From: Pseudomonadota bacterium
GTDB lineage: Bacteria; Pseudomonadota; Gammaproteobacteria; Burkholderiales; Gallionellaceae
Assembly (NCBI GenBank): GCA_021821945.1
Contig: JAJZTF010000013.1
Span: 19,572 to 83,571 of the forward strand
Length of the DNA stretch: 64,000 nucleotides
Direction of reading: 5' to 3'
The notes under the pieces were generated by a model, which was not told the DNA's origin, searched no databases, and saw only the letters and a program-made list of their open reading frames with translations. Both the position numbers and the translations under genes were made by a program. The stretch's first letter is position 1. The number at the start of each line of letters is the position of its first letter. Positions 8,009 to 17,842 of this stretch are shown in pieces.

Positions 8009-8979
8009 GGTTTCACGATCTGGCAGTAATTGAACAGAAGGGATTCGAAAAAGAGCCTGGGGTTCAGCGTATGCCGGGCCTCCTTTTTCGCCGTTTTCAA
8101 AAGCCCCTGCAGGCGCACGAGATCCAGGGCATCCAGCGGCTCTATCAGATTGCCGATCAGTTTCTCATGGCCCGGATGGTAGCGCAGCCTGCCTGCAAGC
8201 TTTTGCGATACGAGGTCATGACACCACTGCTGCAGCCATTGCACCACCAGCGTCTGCTCGGTCTTTTGCAGCGCTTCGGCCACGCCAAACACATCCATCT
8301 GCCTCTGCTGCAAGGCGCGCATGAGCTTTTCCCGCGCATCGCTGTCGCCTTCATCCTGCAGCGCAAGAAGCGGCGAAAATCCCGATCTCGCGAGCGCATC
8401 TAGCGGGTTCTTAACGCCCTCCCCGGCAAGGAACCGCGTGGCGATTTCGACATCGGGCGATGAGAGGACGACCCGGATGCAGCGGCTAAGTATCGTCGGA
8501 AGCAATGCGTGATGCCTGTGCGTCACCAGGATGAAAAGCAGGCCGGGAGGCGGCTCTTCGAGATTCTTCAGCAGCGCATTTGCCGCATTCGCATTCATCG
8601 CCTCGGCAGGGGATATGATCACCACGCGCCGTCCGCCCTGATGTGCGGTCATGCCCAGAAAATCGGAAAGGGAGCGTATCTGGTCGACCGAAATCTGGCG
8701 GCTCGGCTTCTTTCCCGCCTCGACCTCATCGGCCTCCGATTCTGGCTGCAGCAGGCGATAATCCGGATGCGATCCCTGACTGAACCAGTGGCATGCCGGG
8801 CATTCCCCACAGGCAAACCCCCGATCATCCGGTTTCTCGCACAACAGCGATTTCGCATAGCGGATTGCAAGTTCGAGCTTGCCTATGCCCTTCTGCCCCT
8901 GGAACAGCAGGCCCTGCGCTGCGCGCATGCGCTGAAGACGCTCCCAGTCTTCCATCTGCCATGGATAGAGTTCGCTCAT
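7996..8979 (-). CDS. holB: DNA polymerase III subunit delta'
   Basis: This 327-residue clamp-loader subunit shows a Walker A-like FQGQKGIGKLELA near residue 28, a zinc module starting CGECPACHW, the EEPPPGLLFILVTH strand and a degenerate SRC motif (LSRCIRV). It acts with DnaX and HolA to load the beta clamp. The ATG overlaps the tmk stop (ATGA), and the 3' end overlaps tatD, giving a tight tmk-holB-tatD operon. Confidence 0.95.
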   Translation of the reverse strand: MSELYPWQMEDWERLQRMRAAQGLLFQGQKGIGKLELAIRYAKSLLCEKPDDRGFACGECPACHWFSQGSHPDYRLLQPESEADEVEAGKKPSRQISVDQIRSLSDFLGMTAHQGGRRVVIISPAEAMNANAANALLKNLEEPPPGLLFILVTHRHHALLPTILSRCIRVVLSSPDVEIATRFLAGEGVKNPLDALARSGFSPLLALQDEGDSDAREKLMRALQQRQMDVFGVAEALQKTEQTLVVQWLQQWCHDLVSQKLAGRLRYHPGHEKLIGNLIEPLDALDLVRLQGLLKTAKKEARHTLNPRLFFESLLFNYCQIVKPCHT

Positions 8980-9575
8980 CCGATGTTCCCTGCGATGGAT
9001 GCGAGCTGCCGCTTCACTTCATCCAGAGACTGGGCCGCATCGATCACCTCGAAGCGCGAAGGGTCCTCGGTGACTCTCCTGTGATAACCTGCCCGCACGC
9101 GCTCGAAAAATTCTCCCTCTTCCTTTTCGAAGCGGTCGAGCGCAACATTGTTCGAAAGACGCATCCTTGCAACCTCGATCGGCACATCGAAGAACAGCGT
9201 CAGATCCGGCCTGATGCCGACCCATTGTTCGAGCTCTCTCAGCCTTTCCCATTCCATGCCCCTGCCTCCGCCCTGATAGGCGAAGCTGGCATCCGTAAAG
9301 CGATCGGAGATCACGCACTTTCCGGAAAGCAATGCCGGCCTGATCACCTGCTCGACATGTTCTATCCTAGATGCAAACATCAGCAAGGCTTCCGTCCCCA
9401 TGCCCATGGGCTGGTTCAGGACCATTTCCCTGAGCTGCTCCCCCAAACGGGTTCCGCCCGGCTCACGCGTTACGACCACATCCAGCCCGCGGCCCCTCAG
9501 CGCATCCGCGAACCATGCGAGGTGCGTGCTCTTGCCCGCGCCGTCCACGCCTTCAAATGTGATGAATCTACTCAT
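8976..9575 (-). CDS. tmk: Thymidylate kinase
   Basis: The start is the ATG at 9575 (MSRFITFEG); seven further in-frame codons upstream add nothing conserved. The 199-residue enzyme phosphorylates dTMP to dTDP. It has the P-loop FEGVDGAGKST (about 7-17), the TREPGGT substrate motif and the lid-proximal DRFTDASFAYQGGGRG. It heads a tmk-holB-tatD operon. mltG, its usual upstream neighbour, is separated by a gene on the opposite strand. Confidence 0.95.
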   Translation of the reverse strand: MSRFITFEGVDGAGKSTHLAWFADALRGRGLDVVVTREPGGTRLGEQLREMVLNQPMGMGTEALLMFASRIEHVEQVIRPALLSGKCVISDRFTDASFAYQGGGRGMEWERLRELEQWVGIRPDLTLFFDVPIEVARMRLSNNVALDRFEKEEGEFFERVRAGYHRRVTEDPSRFEVIDAAQSLDEVKRQLASIAGNIG

Positions 9576-9666
9576 GCGCCATCCGCCAGATTGCAAAGGC
9601 TCAATGATATAGTATAGCGGTTCAGTTTTTAACCTTGATGCCCTCCCGGGCCTCGCAGAATTTCAG

Positions 9667-10527
9667 ATGAAAAGCTTCCCGCTGTGCAAATGCCGGAAAA
9701 ATTGGATCGCCCTGGCAGGCGTGCTTCTTTCAAACGGCTGCATGGCCTCTTCCGAGGAACCCGCGTCGGACTGGTCGAACATGGTGGACCGCACCCTGCA
9801 GGCGCAGCCGCACTGGGCGACCATGATAGGCGTCCCCTCCACGGGCCTGACCCAGGGCTTCCGCTATCACTATTCCAGGCAGTACCAGCCCAACGGCACG
9901 GAGATCGAGAACTTCGGCAGCAACAAGGGACTGGAACTCATCGTGGGCGAAGACACGCAGGTGCAGTTCGGCATCCCCTCCTACATCGACCGTGAAACGG
10001 TTAAGACGTCGGCTTCCGGCTGGGGAGACGAAAATGTCCTGGCAAAGCACAGGTTCGCTTCGGCAAACGAGGAGAACGGCAACTACGTCTTCAGCGGTTC
10101 GCTGGGATTGAGCATGCCGACCGGGAACAGCCCGTTCACGTCTCACAGCACGATATACACCCCCGCACTGGCTTTCGGAAAGGGATGGGGGACCAGACAG
10201 CGCGAGATCGCCTTGCAGAGCCTGATATCCTGCTCCATTCCCGATCACAATCTTTCAACCATAGGGATGCCCATCTCCTGGAATACAGGATTGGAGGCCC
10301 GCATTTTCAGGCATGTCTGGCCCGAGATCGAGGCGAACCTTACCCGCTGGAACAAGGGACCCTATGACGGAAAGAACCAGCTCATCGTGACCTATGGCCT
10401 GGTCTTCGACAACAGGATATTGAACCGGGAAAAGGTGACACTGGGACTCGGATACCAGGAAGCCAAGGGGACTGGCATCACCACCTTCGGCAGGGCATGG
10501 GTACTGATGGGGAAATTTTCCTTCTAG
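9667..10527 (+). CDS. Probable outer-membrane beta-barrel protein
   Basis: The 286-residue product starts with a basic segment and a hydrophobic core ending LLSNGCMAS, consistent with a signal peptide; the Cys might be a lipidation site but the box is imperfect. The rest alternates polar and hydrophobic residues as in beta strands and ends in MGKFSF with a C-terminal Phe, the outer-membrane insertion signature. It resembles uncharacterised barrel proteins of the phenol-degradation MetA type; that is a guess. The gene is inserted on the plus strand between mltG and tmk, which are usually adjacent. Confidence 0.65.
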   Translation: MKSFPLCKCRKNWIALAGVLLSNGCMASSEEPASDWSNMVDRTLQAQPHWATMIGVPSTGLTQGFRYHYSRQYQPNGTEIENFGSNKGLELIVGEDTQVQFGIPSYIDRETVKTSASGWGDENVLAKHRFASANEENGNYVFSGSLGLSMPTGNSPFTSHSTIYTPALAFGKGWGTRQREIALQSLISCSIPDHNLSTIGMPISWNTGLEARIFRHVWPEIEANLTRWNKGPYDGKNQLIVTYGLVFDNRILNREKVTLGLGYQEAKGTGITTFGRAWVLMGKFSF

Positions 10528-10531
10528 GAAA

Positions 10532-11506
10532 TCACTTCTGATATTCGTCGACGGCGCGGTTGTGGTCCGCCAGATTTCTAGAAAACTGCGAGCTGCCATC
10601 CCCTTTTGCGACGAAATAAAGCGCATCGGTGTTCGCAGGATGCAGCGCCGCATAAACCGCATCCCGCCCCGGCATCGCGATCGGCGTCGGAGGGAGCCCC
10701 TGACGCGTATAGGTATTGTACGGCGTGTCCCTCGTCATGTCGTCGTGATGGAGAACGCCTCTGTATTTCTCCCCCATGCCGTAGATTACCGTGGGATCGG
10801 TCTGGAGCAGCATGTGCTTGCGCAGCCGGTTTGCAAATACCCCTGCTATCATGCTGCGGTCAGCCGCAGCACCGGTTTCCTTCTCCACGATGGATGCAAG
10901 GATCAGCGCCTGATATGGGGATGCAAGCGGAATCCCGGGGTCACGTTCCTGCCATGCCTGCTCCAGCCTGCGCTGCATGGTCCGATGGGCAAGCCTGAGA
11001 AACTCGACATCGCTGCTCCCCGCTGCGACAAAATAGGTGTCGGGCGCAAACATCCCTTCCGGGTTTTCCCCTGGCGCACCGATCTGCTGCATGATCTCCG
11101 CATCGGACCGGCCTTCTGTGTCGTGGCGGATGTTTCCGTTGGCGTCCAGGGCCGTTCGCAACTGCCTGAAGTTCCATCCCTCTATGATCTTCATCTGGCT
11201 CTTGCCGGCATTGCCCTGGGTGATCATCCGCAAAAGCTCCATCTTGGATACCGCATGGTCAAGCTGGTAGACGCCCGCCTGGATCTTGTTCGAGCGGCCG
11301 AGTAGGCGGGCGAACAGGGAGAACAGCCTGCCTTCATCGAGCAGGCCCTCGCGCTCGAACTGACGGGAAATCGCATTCAGGCTGTTCCCCTGGTTCAGCG
11401 TGAAATCGAAGGGCTCTTTGGGAAGCGCAACAGGACTCAGCGCATAGTAGAGGAGGCCGATCGCAAGCAGCAGGAGGATGAACAGCAATGCCTTCAGCTT
11501 ACCCAT
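10532..11506 (-). CDS. mltG: Endolytic murein transglycosylase
   Basis: The start is the ATG at 11506, preceded by GGAAGG at the right distance. The 324-residue product has one N-terminal membrane helix (about 3-22), a LysM-like region and the YceG/MltG catalytic domain with the glutamate in LASIVEKETG. It cleaves nascent glycan strands at the inner membrane. It follows fabF. The pabC gene often found between fabF and mltG is absent: the 100-bp gap (11507-11607) holds no gene. Confidence 0.94.
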   Translation of the reverse strand: MGKLKALLFILLLLAIGLLYYALSPVALPKEPFDFTLNQGNSLNAISRQFEREGLLDEGRLFSLFARLLGRSNKIQAGVYQLDHAVSKMELLRMITQGNAGKSQMKIIEGWNFRQLRTALDANGNIRHDTEGRSDAEIMQQIGAPGENPEGMFAPDTYFVAAGSSDVEFLRLAHRTMQRRLEQAWQERDPGIPLASPYQALILASIVEKETGAAADRSMIAGVFANRLRKHMLLQTDPTVIYGMGEKYRGVLHHDDMTRDTPYNTYTRQGLPPTPIAMPGRDAVYAALHPANTDALYFVAKGDGSSQFSRNLADHNRAVDEYQK

Positions 11507-11607
11507 GATCCTTCCCGTATTCTGCAGCCGGCCGCCATTCCTCCGATCAGCGCATCCAGACGAGTCCACAGCCGCATCATTTTCGTTCGCGGACTCTCAA
11601 GGTCTGA

Positions 11608-12840
11608 TCAGATCTTGCGGAACACCAGCGTACCGTTTGTTCCGCCGAAGCCGAAGTTGTTGTTTATCGCAACGCTGATCTTCATGTCGCGAGCGACATT
11701 CGCGCAATAATCGAGATCGCACTCCGGATCCTGCTCGAATATGTTGATGGTCGGGGGGGAGATCTGGTGATGTATCGCAAGCACGGAAAAGATCGACTCG
11801 ACGCCGCCTGCGCCGCCCAGCAGATGGCCGGTCATCGACTTCGTGGAATTCACCACCAGTTTGTAGGCATGGTCGCCGAACGCGAGCTTGATCGCATCGG
11901 TCTCGTTCTTGTCGCCAAGCGGGGTCGATGTGCCGTGCGCGTTCACATACTGCACGTCCTGGGGACTGATCCCCGCATCGTTCAATGCGTTGAGCATGCT
12001 GCGCCTTGGCCCGTCGCTGTTGGGCGAAGTGATGTGGAATGCATCCGCGCTCATGCCGTAGCCCGTGAGCTCCGCATAGATCTTAGCACCCCTCGCCTTC
12101 GCGTGCTCGTATTCCTCGAGCACGATCACACCCGCACCCTCGCTGATCACGAAGCCGTCGCGCTCCTTGTCCCATGGACGGGAGGCGGTCGCAGGGTCGT
12201 CGTTTCTCGTGCTCAAGGCGCGCGCGGATGCAAAACCGCCGACTGCCAGAGGGCTCACGGTCGCTTCAGCCCCTCCCGCGATCATCACGTCCGCATCGCC
12301 ATAGGCGATCATCCTCGCCGACTCGCCTATGCAGTGCGTTCCCGTGGTGCAGGCGGAGACCATAGCCACATTGGGGCCCTTCAGACCGTACATCACGGAA
12401 AGATTGCCCGAGATCATGTTGATGATGCTGCCGGGTATGAAGAATGGAGAGATCTTGCGGGGACCTGCAGCCAGGTAGTCGTTATGCGTTTCCTCTATGG
12501 TGGGCAAACCGCCTATGCCCGAGCCGATGTTCACGCCGATGCGCTCGGCGTTCTTCTCGGTCACCTCGAGGCCGGAATCGGCAAAAGCCTCCATGCCGGC
12601 AACCAGACCAAAGTGTATGAATCTGCCCATGCGGCGCGCATCCTTCGCCGGCAGGTATTGCGCGACATCAAAGTCGGTCACTTCGCCGGCCACCTGGCTT
12701 GCGAACTGGCTCGCGTCAAAATGCGATATCCTGACTATTCCCGACTTGCCCGCGACGATGTTTTGCCAGGCTGCAGAAATCCCAATACCGACCGGAGAGA
12801 CGATCCCCAATCCGGTCACGACAACTCTACGTTTAGACAA
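11608..12840 (-). CDS. fabF: 3-oxoacyl-[acyl-carrier-protein] synthase II
   Basis: This 410-residue condensing enzyme elongates acyl-ACP in fatty-acid synthesis. The active-site Cys is in SACTTGTHCIG, and the two histidines are in NAHGTSTPLGD and STKSMTGHLLGGAG. Length is typical. It lies 29 bp downstream of acpP on the same strand, the usual acpP-fabF pair. Confidence 0.97.
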   Translation of the reverse strand: MSKRRVVVTGLGIVSPVGIGISAAWQNIVAGKSGIVRISHFDASQFASQVAGEVTDFDVAQYLPAKDARRMGRFIHFGLVAGMEAFADSGLEVTEKNAERIGVNIGSGIGGLPTIEETHNDYLAAGPRKISPFFIPGSIINMISGNLSVMYGLKGPNVAMVSACTTGTHCIGESARMIAYGDADVMIAGGAEATVSPLAVGGFASARALSTRNDDPATASRPWDKERDGFVISEGAGVIVLEEYEHAKARGAKIYAELTGYGMSADAFHITSPNSDGPRRSMLNALNDAGISPQDVQYVNAHGTSTPLGDKNETDAIKLAFGDHAYKLVVNSTKSMTGHLLGGAGGVESIFSVLAIHHQISPPTINIFEQDPECDLDYCANVARDMKISVAINNNFGFGGTNGTLVFRKI

Positions 12841-12869
12841 ATGAACTCCGCCTGCGGTGAAATGGACTG

Positions 12870-13103
12870 TTACTTTTGATGTGCGATGACGTAGTCGATG
12901 GCTTGCTGCACGGTCGTGATCGTTTCCGCATCCTCATCCGGAATTTCGCATTCGAACTCTTCTTCCAGCGCCATCACAAGCTCAACGGTGTCCAGCGAAT
13001 CGGCACCCAGATCGTTGACGAACGATGACTCGTTCTTCACCTCGGCTTCATTCACGCCGAGCTGTTCAGATACGATCTTTTTTACGCGTTGTTCAATAGA
13101 CAT
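12870..13103 (-). CDS. acpP: Acyl carrier protein
   Basis: The start chosen is the ATG at 13103 ([11 protein letters not shown]), with GGTGGAG upstream. The 77-residue acidic product has the phosphopantetheine serine in [18 protein letters not shown] and is a textbook housekeeping ACP. fabD and fabG, which normally precede acpP, are missing. The preceding same-strand gene is an FtsX-type permease 110 bp away, so acpP may have its own promoter in that gap. Confidence 0.97.
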   Translation of the reverse strand: MSIEQRVKKIVSEQLGVNEAEVKNESSFVNDLGADSLDTVELVMALEEEFECEIPDEDAETITTVQQAIDYVIAHQK

Positions 13104-13213
13104 TAGAGACTCCACCCTGTTGATAAGTTAAAAAATCAAATCTAATTGTACCAAAGTTGCCGAAAATTCCCAAATCCATCGGCGAATTAAAATTCAGCCG
13201 CAAAAGGCCTCCC

Positions 13214-15676
13214 CTATTCGCCGCGCAGAATGGGGAGAGGAGAAGCGCTGACGAGGCTTCTGGTATTGAGCCAGCCGGCCAGCATCACCAGGGCCATCCC
13301 GCCGAAGATTCCGACCAGCCACACCGACATGCCCGACCTGTAGGGCATGTCCAGTACACGGTGCGCCAGCACGAAACCCAGGAGAGCCGCGCTTGCCGCC
13401 GCAAGAAGACCGGCCAGCGCTCCTGACAACGCGAATTCGGCCATGTGAAGCCGGTCCAGATAGGCCCTGCCGGCTCCCAGCACGCGCAGTATCGCTGCCT
13501 GCCTCACCCTCTCATCCTGGGTTGCAAGCAGCGCGGCATACAGCACCACAAGCCCGGAAAGCAGGGTGAACAGGAAAACCGCGCTGATCGCCCGGGACAC
13601 CTTCGAGATGATGTCCCTGATCTGCGAAATCACGGCATCCATGTCGATGATCAGCAGATTCGGGAATGCCTCCGCAAGTTCGCCCCCGAATCCCGCCCTG
13701 TCCATGGGCAGATGAAAGCTCGTCAGATAGCTTGGCGGGTAGTTTTCCAGGAGCTCCGGCGTGGCGATGACGAAGAAATTAACCCGCATCGAATCCCATT
13801 GCACGCGCCTCAGATTCGTGACCCTGGCCGTCAGCCTGGTTCCTGCGACATCATAGGTCAGCCTGTCGCCAAGACGGATCCCCAGCGTTTTTGCCAGCCC
13901 CTCCTCCACGGAAAATAGTGCCGTTTCTTCGAGTTTCCGCCCCCTGTCACCGCCCCACCATTTTCCGCCCGTGATGGCATTCCAGGAAGGCAGATGTTCG
14001 GCATAGGAAAGATTGAATTCGCGCTCGACCAATGCGCGCGCCTTGGGCTCCGGATAATCCGAACCGCTGATTTCACGCCCATCGATTGCAACCAGGCGCC
14101 CCTTCACCATGGGCAGGAGAACGGGCTCAGGCAGCCTGTGGCTCGCAAAGAAATCCAGCACGGACTGCTTCTGGCCTGGCTGTATGCCGACCAGAAACCG
14201 GTTCGGTGCATCCGGCGGCAGCTTGTCCTGCCAGCTCTGCAACAGATCCCCCCTCACCAGCGTCAGAACCAGCAAGGCCATTCCGCCCAGGCTCAGCATG
14301 ACCACCTGGAGCGCAACGCTTCCACTGTGGCGCGCCAGATTCCTGAATGCCTGCCGCGCAACGCCCCTCCCGCCCGCCAGTCGCGCCAATGCGCGCAACA
14401 GAAGCTGGACCAGTGCCGCATCGGCAGCCAATCCCAGAATCAATCCGCCGAGCACGGCAAATCCGAGCTTGACGGTCCCCGCCTGCCAGAGGAAAAGCAG
14501 GCAGAGCACGATCCCCCCAGCGCCATACACCAGCCAGCCGCTCAAAGGCGGCAATCCCGCCTCGCGACGCATGACCCTCATCGGCGAGACCCGGCTCAGC
14601 CTCGCCAGCGGGAGATAGGCAAAACCGAACAGCAGCGCAAGGCCGCTGACTGCCGCCTTGAAGGCCGGCATCGCACCAGGCCATGGCAAGTCCGCATCGG
14701 GCATGAGATACGAAACCAGCGCCCCCTGCAGGGCATAGGCGAGCAGGATCCCGAAGATCACGGCAAGGACGCCGGAAAGCCAGAACTGATGAAGAAAAAT
14801 CCAGCGCACCTGGCTCCGTTTTGCACCCAGGCAGCGCAGCACGGCGGAGCTGTCCATGTGGCGAGACACATAGCGACGGGAGGCCAGCATGATCGCAACG
14901 CCGGCAAGCATCGCGGAGGTGAGTGCGGCAAGGCCCAGGAAGTGGCCTGCGCGCTCAAGCGTGGTGCGTATCTCCGGGCGCGCATCCGTCACATCCTCGA
15001 CCTTGTCGTCCTTCCCCAGGGACTTGCGGAACGCGGCAATTCCGGCCTTGCCTCCCGCAAACAGCATCCTGTAGGTGATGCGGCTGCCATTCTGCACGAG
15101 GCCGGTCGATGCGACATCGGCCTGGTTCATCATCACGCGCGGCGCAAAACTGCCAAAGCCCATCGTTTGCCCGACATCCTTGACCATCATCGCAGCCACG
15201 GTGAAGCGCCTGTTCCCTATGCCCACCTCGCTGCCTCTCTTAAGGCCGAGGCGGCGCATCAGCCTGTCGTCAGCCCAGACCGTGCCCCTCGCGGGTATGC
15301 CTTGTGCCGCGCCGTCTGTCTGTATCCTCCCCCTCAGCGGATAGCCCTCTTCCACCGCCTCTATCTCGGCAAGCAGCACCTTTTCGCGGTGCGAGACCAT
15401 GCTCGGAAACACCAGGCTCTCCACGGAGCGCAGGCCGTGGAGCGCTGCAGATCTCCGATAGCCTTCAGGAATGGGGCGGGTTGAGGTGATGCGCAGGTCT
15501 GCGCCCAAAAGGCTCGCCGCCTGCCGGTCAAGCCCCTGACCAATGCGGTCGGCAAACATTCCGACCGTGGCGAGGCTGCCCACCGCCAGCACCAGGGCAA
15601 GGAACAGCACCCGCCATTCCCCTTCCCGCCAGTCCCGGCGCAGGAACTTCATCGCCAGACCAAAGGCGCTATTCAT
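13214..15676 (-). CDS. ABC-transporter permease, FtsX/YbbP type
   Basis: The 820-residue product has an N-terminal helix (about 20-40), a large extracytoplasmic domain, a helix cluster (about 250-450, including two FtsX-type domains' worth of segments), a second periplasmic domain and a last helix set near 695-810. This is the YbbP layout of putative lipid or lipoprotein-release permeases. The ATPase partner (YbbA) and TesA are not adjacent. The gene starts within one base of the acyl-CoA ligase stop, suggesting co-transcription. Confidence 0.88.
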   Translation of the reverse strand: MNSAFGLAMKFLRRDWREGEWRVLFLALVLAVGSLATVGMFADRIGQGLDRQAASLLGADLRITSTRPIPEGYRRSAALHGLRSVESLVFPSMVSHREKVLLAEIEAVEEGYPLRGRIQTDGAAQGIPARGTVWADDRLMRRLGLKRGSEVGIGNRRFTVAAMMVKDVGQTMGFGSFAPRVMMNQADVASTGLVQNGSRITYRMLFAGGKAGIAAFRKSLGKDDKVEDVTDARPEIRTTLERAGHFLGLAALTSAMLAGVAIMLASRRYVSRHMDSSAVLRCLGAKRSQVRWIFLHQFWLSGVLAVIFGILLAYALQGALVSYLMPDADLPWPGAMPAFKAAVSGLALLFGFAYLPLARLSRVSPMRVMRREAGLPPLSGWLVYGAGGIVLCLLFLWQAGTVKLGFAVLGGLILGLAADAALVQLLLRALARLAGGRGVARQAFRNLARHSGSVALQVVMLSLGGMALLVLTLVRGDLLQSWQDKLPPDAPNRFLVGIQPGQKQSVLDFFASHRLPEPVLLPMVKGRLVAIDGREISGSDYPEPKARALVEREFNLSYAEHLPSWNAITGGKWWGGDRGRKLEETALFSVEEGLAKTLGIRLGDRLTYDVAGTRLTARVTNLRRVQWDSMRVNFFVIATPELLENYPPSYLTSFHLPMDRAGFGGELAEAFPNLLIIDMDAVISQIRDIISKVSRAISAVFLFTLLSGLVVLYAALLATQDERVRQAAILRVLGAGRAYLDRLHMAEFALSGALAGLLAAASAALLGFVLAHRVLDMPYRSGMSVWLVGIFGGMALVMLAGWLNTRSLVSASPLPILRGE

Positions 15677-17280
15677 CAGTCCTTCTCATCGGAAGACATG
15701 ACATTCTCCCTGATGCGCTTCTTGTCCAGCTTGCCCACGCTGGTGCGCGGAAGCATGGATACAAACGCGAACTGGATCAGGCGGGCATAGCGCGAAAGCC
15801 TTCCCTCGTCGACTTTGCGGTCTATGGATTTTCGCAGATCGTCCACGCCTGCGGCCATGCCTTCCTTCAGCACGACCAGCGCGCAAGCCCTCTCACCCCA
15901 CTTGGCGTCCGGCACGCCGATCACCGCGACTTCGCTCACTGCCGGATGCTCGAGTATCAGGCTTTCCAGCTCCAGGGAAGAGAGCCACTCTCCGCTGCAC
16001 TTGATCACATCCTTCATGCGGTCCGTGATGTTGACCACCCCCTTGCCATCCTTCGTGCCCATGTCTCCGGTGTGCAGACAGCCGCCGCGCCAGAGGCATT
16101 CCGATGCCTTCTCGTCCTGCAGATAGCCCTGAGTGAGCCAGGGCGCCCTCACCACGACCTCCCCGACACTCTTCCCGTCGCAAGGCAATTCGTTGCCGTC
16201 TTCATCCACAATGCGCATCTCGACCAGCGGAATGGCGCGACCCGCCTTGATGCGCCGGGCGAGTTGCTCCTCCGGTGCGGGATCGTCGCCGCACTCGAGA
16301 TGGCCCAGCGAGAGGACCGGGCAAGTCTCGGACAGCCCATATCCTGCAAAGATGTCCACCCCCTTCGCCAGGGCTGCCTGTGCCAGCGCCCTGGGCAATG
16401 CAGATCCCCCTATCACCACTTTCCATCCAGAAAGATCGGATGCCAGGGGGCTTGCAAGCAGGAGATGCAGCACGGTCGGCACACAGTGGGAAAAGGTCAC
16501 CCCCTCGTCCTTGATCAGGCCGAGCAAGACATCCGGCTGATAGCGCCCCGGATACACCTGCTTGATGCCCAGCATCGTGGCGATATAGGGGAGCCCCCAG
16601 GCATGCACGTGGAACATCGGCGTGATCGGCATGTACACGTCTCCCCTGCCGAATCCCCCGTGCAAAGGCGCCGTACCCAGAGCAGCGGCGACCGAAAGGG
16701 TATGAAGCACGAGCTGGCGATGGGTGAAGTAAACGCCCTTGGGCGCGCCTGTCGTGCCCGTGGTATAGAAGACGGTCGCACGCGAGTTCTCGTCGAAATC
16801 CGGAAAGGCGTGATCCTCGACGCCTCCCTCGAGCAGCGTTTCATAATCTGCCAGAAAGAAAGGCGGGCAAGCAGGTCTTTCCTTGTCGGAAAGCAGCACG
16901 AAATTCCTGACCGTTTCCAGCCTGTCGCGAATTTCCCCAAGCAATGGCAGAAAATCCTCGTGAACCAGAAGCAGATCGGCACGCGCGTGATTCAAAGTAT
17001 AGAGGACCTGCTCCGGCGGCAATCTCACATTCACCGTCTGCAGCACCGCGCCCAGCATGGGGATCGCAAAGAAGCATTCCAGATAGCGGTGACTGTCCCA
17101 GTCCATCACCGCAACCGTCTGGCCAGGTTTCACCGGCAGCGCGCTTCCCAGGCGGCTGATGCGCGAAGCCAGCGTGCGATAGTCATAACGCGATATGTCG
17201 CGGTAGACGATTTCCTGATCAGGAGCATTTGCAAGCGGCGTATGCAGAAGCTGCTTGATCAACAATGGATAGGTGTTCAC
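15676..17280 (-). CDS. Long-chain fatty-acid-CoA ligase family (AMP-forming)
   Basis: The start chosen is the GTG at 17280, preceded by GGAAGAA; an upstream extension would overlap pgpA. The 534-residue adenylate-forming enzyme has the P-loop YTTGTTGAPKG near 174-184, YGLSETCPV and the hinge TGDMGTKDGKG near 400. It activates a carboxylate as AMP ester and transfers it to CoA; chain length is not predictable, but it resembles medium- and long-chain acyl ligases. The stop overlaps the first base of the permease gene. Confidence 0.88.
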   Translation of the reverse strand: MNTYPLLIKQLLHTPLANAPDQEIVYRDISRYDYRTLASRISRLGSALPVKPGQTVAVMDWDSHRYLECFFAIPMLGAVLQTVNVRLPPEQVLYTLNHARADLLLVHEDFLPLLGEIRDRLETVRNFVLLSDKERPACPPFFLADYETLLEGGVEDHAFPDFDENSRATVFYTTGTTGAPKGVYFTHRQLVLHTLSVAAALGTAPLHGGFGRGDVYMPITPMFHVHAWGLPYIATMLGIKQVYPGRYQPDVLLGLIKDEGVTFSHCVPTVLHLLLASPLASDLSGWKVVIGGSALPRALAQAALAKGVDIFAGYGLSETCPVLSLGHLECGDDPAPEEQLARRIKAGRAIPLVEMRIVDEDGNELPCDGKSVGEVVVRAPWLTQGYLQDEKASECLWRGGCLHTGDMGTKDGKGVVNITDRMKDVIKCSGEWLSSLELESLILEHPAVSEVAVIGVPDAKWGERACALVVLKEGMAAGVDDLRKSIDRKVDEGRLSRYARLIQFAFVSMLPRTSVGKLDKKRIRENVMSSDEKD

Positions 17281-17329
17281 CTGGCTTCTTCCAGAACAAG
17301 ATTGCAATCTGACATCATATCCCAAGGCC

Positions 17330-17842
17330 TCAAAACAGGGTTCTGATCGCGGCCATGCAGAAAAGCGCATAGCCTGCCGCCAGAAGATCATCGAACATCA
17401 CACCCAGCCCCCCGTGCCAGTTGCTGTCGAAATGGCGTATCGGAGGCGGTTTTGTGATGTCGAAGAAGCGGAAAAGCAAAAAGGCCAGAACCGACCAGGA
17501 TGCGCCTTGCGGCGTGAAGAAAAGCACCAGCAGCATCGCGACGATCTCGTCCCAGACGATGCCGCCGTAATCAATGACGCCGAGCTTCTTTCCGGTATGG
17601 CCGCAAGCCCATACGCCGGTGAAGAAGGCCAAAACCAGAAACAGCATGAATTTGTTGTCGGAAAGGCGGGGTGCCAAATACCAGTATATCGGATAGGCAA
17701 CGAGCGTTCCGAAGGTGCCCGGGGCAAAACGCGCAAGGCCGCTGCCGAATCCGAAGGCAAGAAGGTGCGCGGGATGGCTCAGCAGGAAGCGCCAGTCCGG
17801 CCGCACCTTCAGTTCATGATGCTTTTCATCCGAAGTGATCAT
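17330..17842 (-). CDS. pgpA: Phosphatidylglycerophosphatase A
   Basis: The start is the ATG at 17842 with a GCGGGGGC site, overlapping the end of thiL by 17 bp. The 170-residue membrane protein has the PgpA signature GFGSGLARFAPGTFGTL near residues 30-46 and DEIVAMLLV, with four membrane segments. It dephosphorylates phosphatidylglycerol phosphate. The thiL-pgpA pairing is common in proteobacteria. Confidence 0.94.
   Translation of the reverse strand: MITSDEKHHELKVRPDWRFLLSHPAHLLAFGFGSGLARFAPGTFGTLVAYPIYWYLAPRLSDNKFMLFLVLAFFTGVWACGHTGKKLGVIDYGGIVWDEIVAMLLVLFFTPQGASWSVLAFLLFRFFDITKPPPIRHFDSNWHGGLGVMFDDLLAAGYALFCMAAIRTLF

Noticed and set aside
11767..12879. A 370-codon plus-strand frame opposite fabF
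   Set aside because: It is antisense to fabF and rich in Arg and His as typical of a shadow frame.
13994..15484. A 496-codon plus-strand open frame opposite the FtsX-type permease
   Set aside because: It lies wholly antisense to a clear, conserved gene and its product has no recognisable pattern; long antisense frames are expected in GC-rich DNA.
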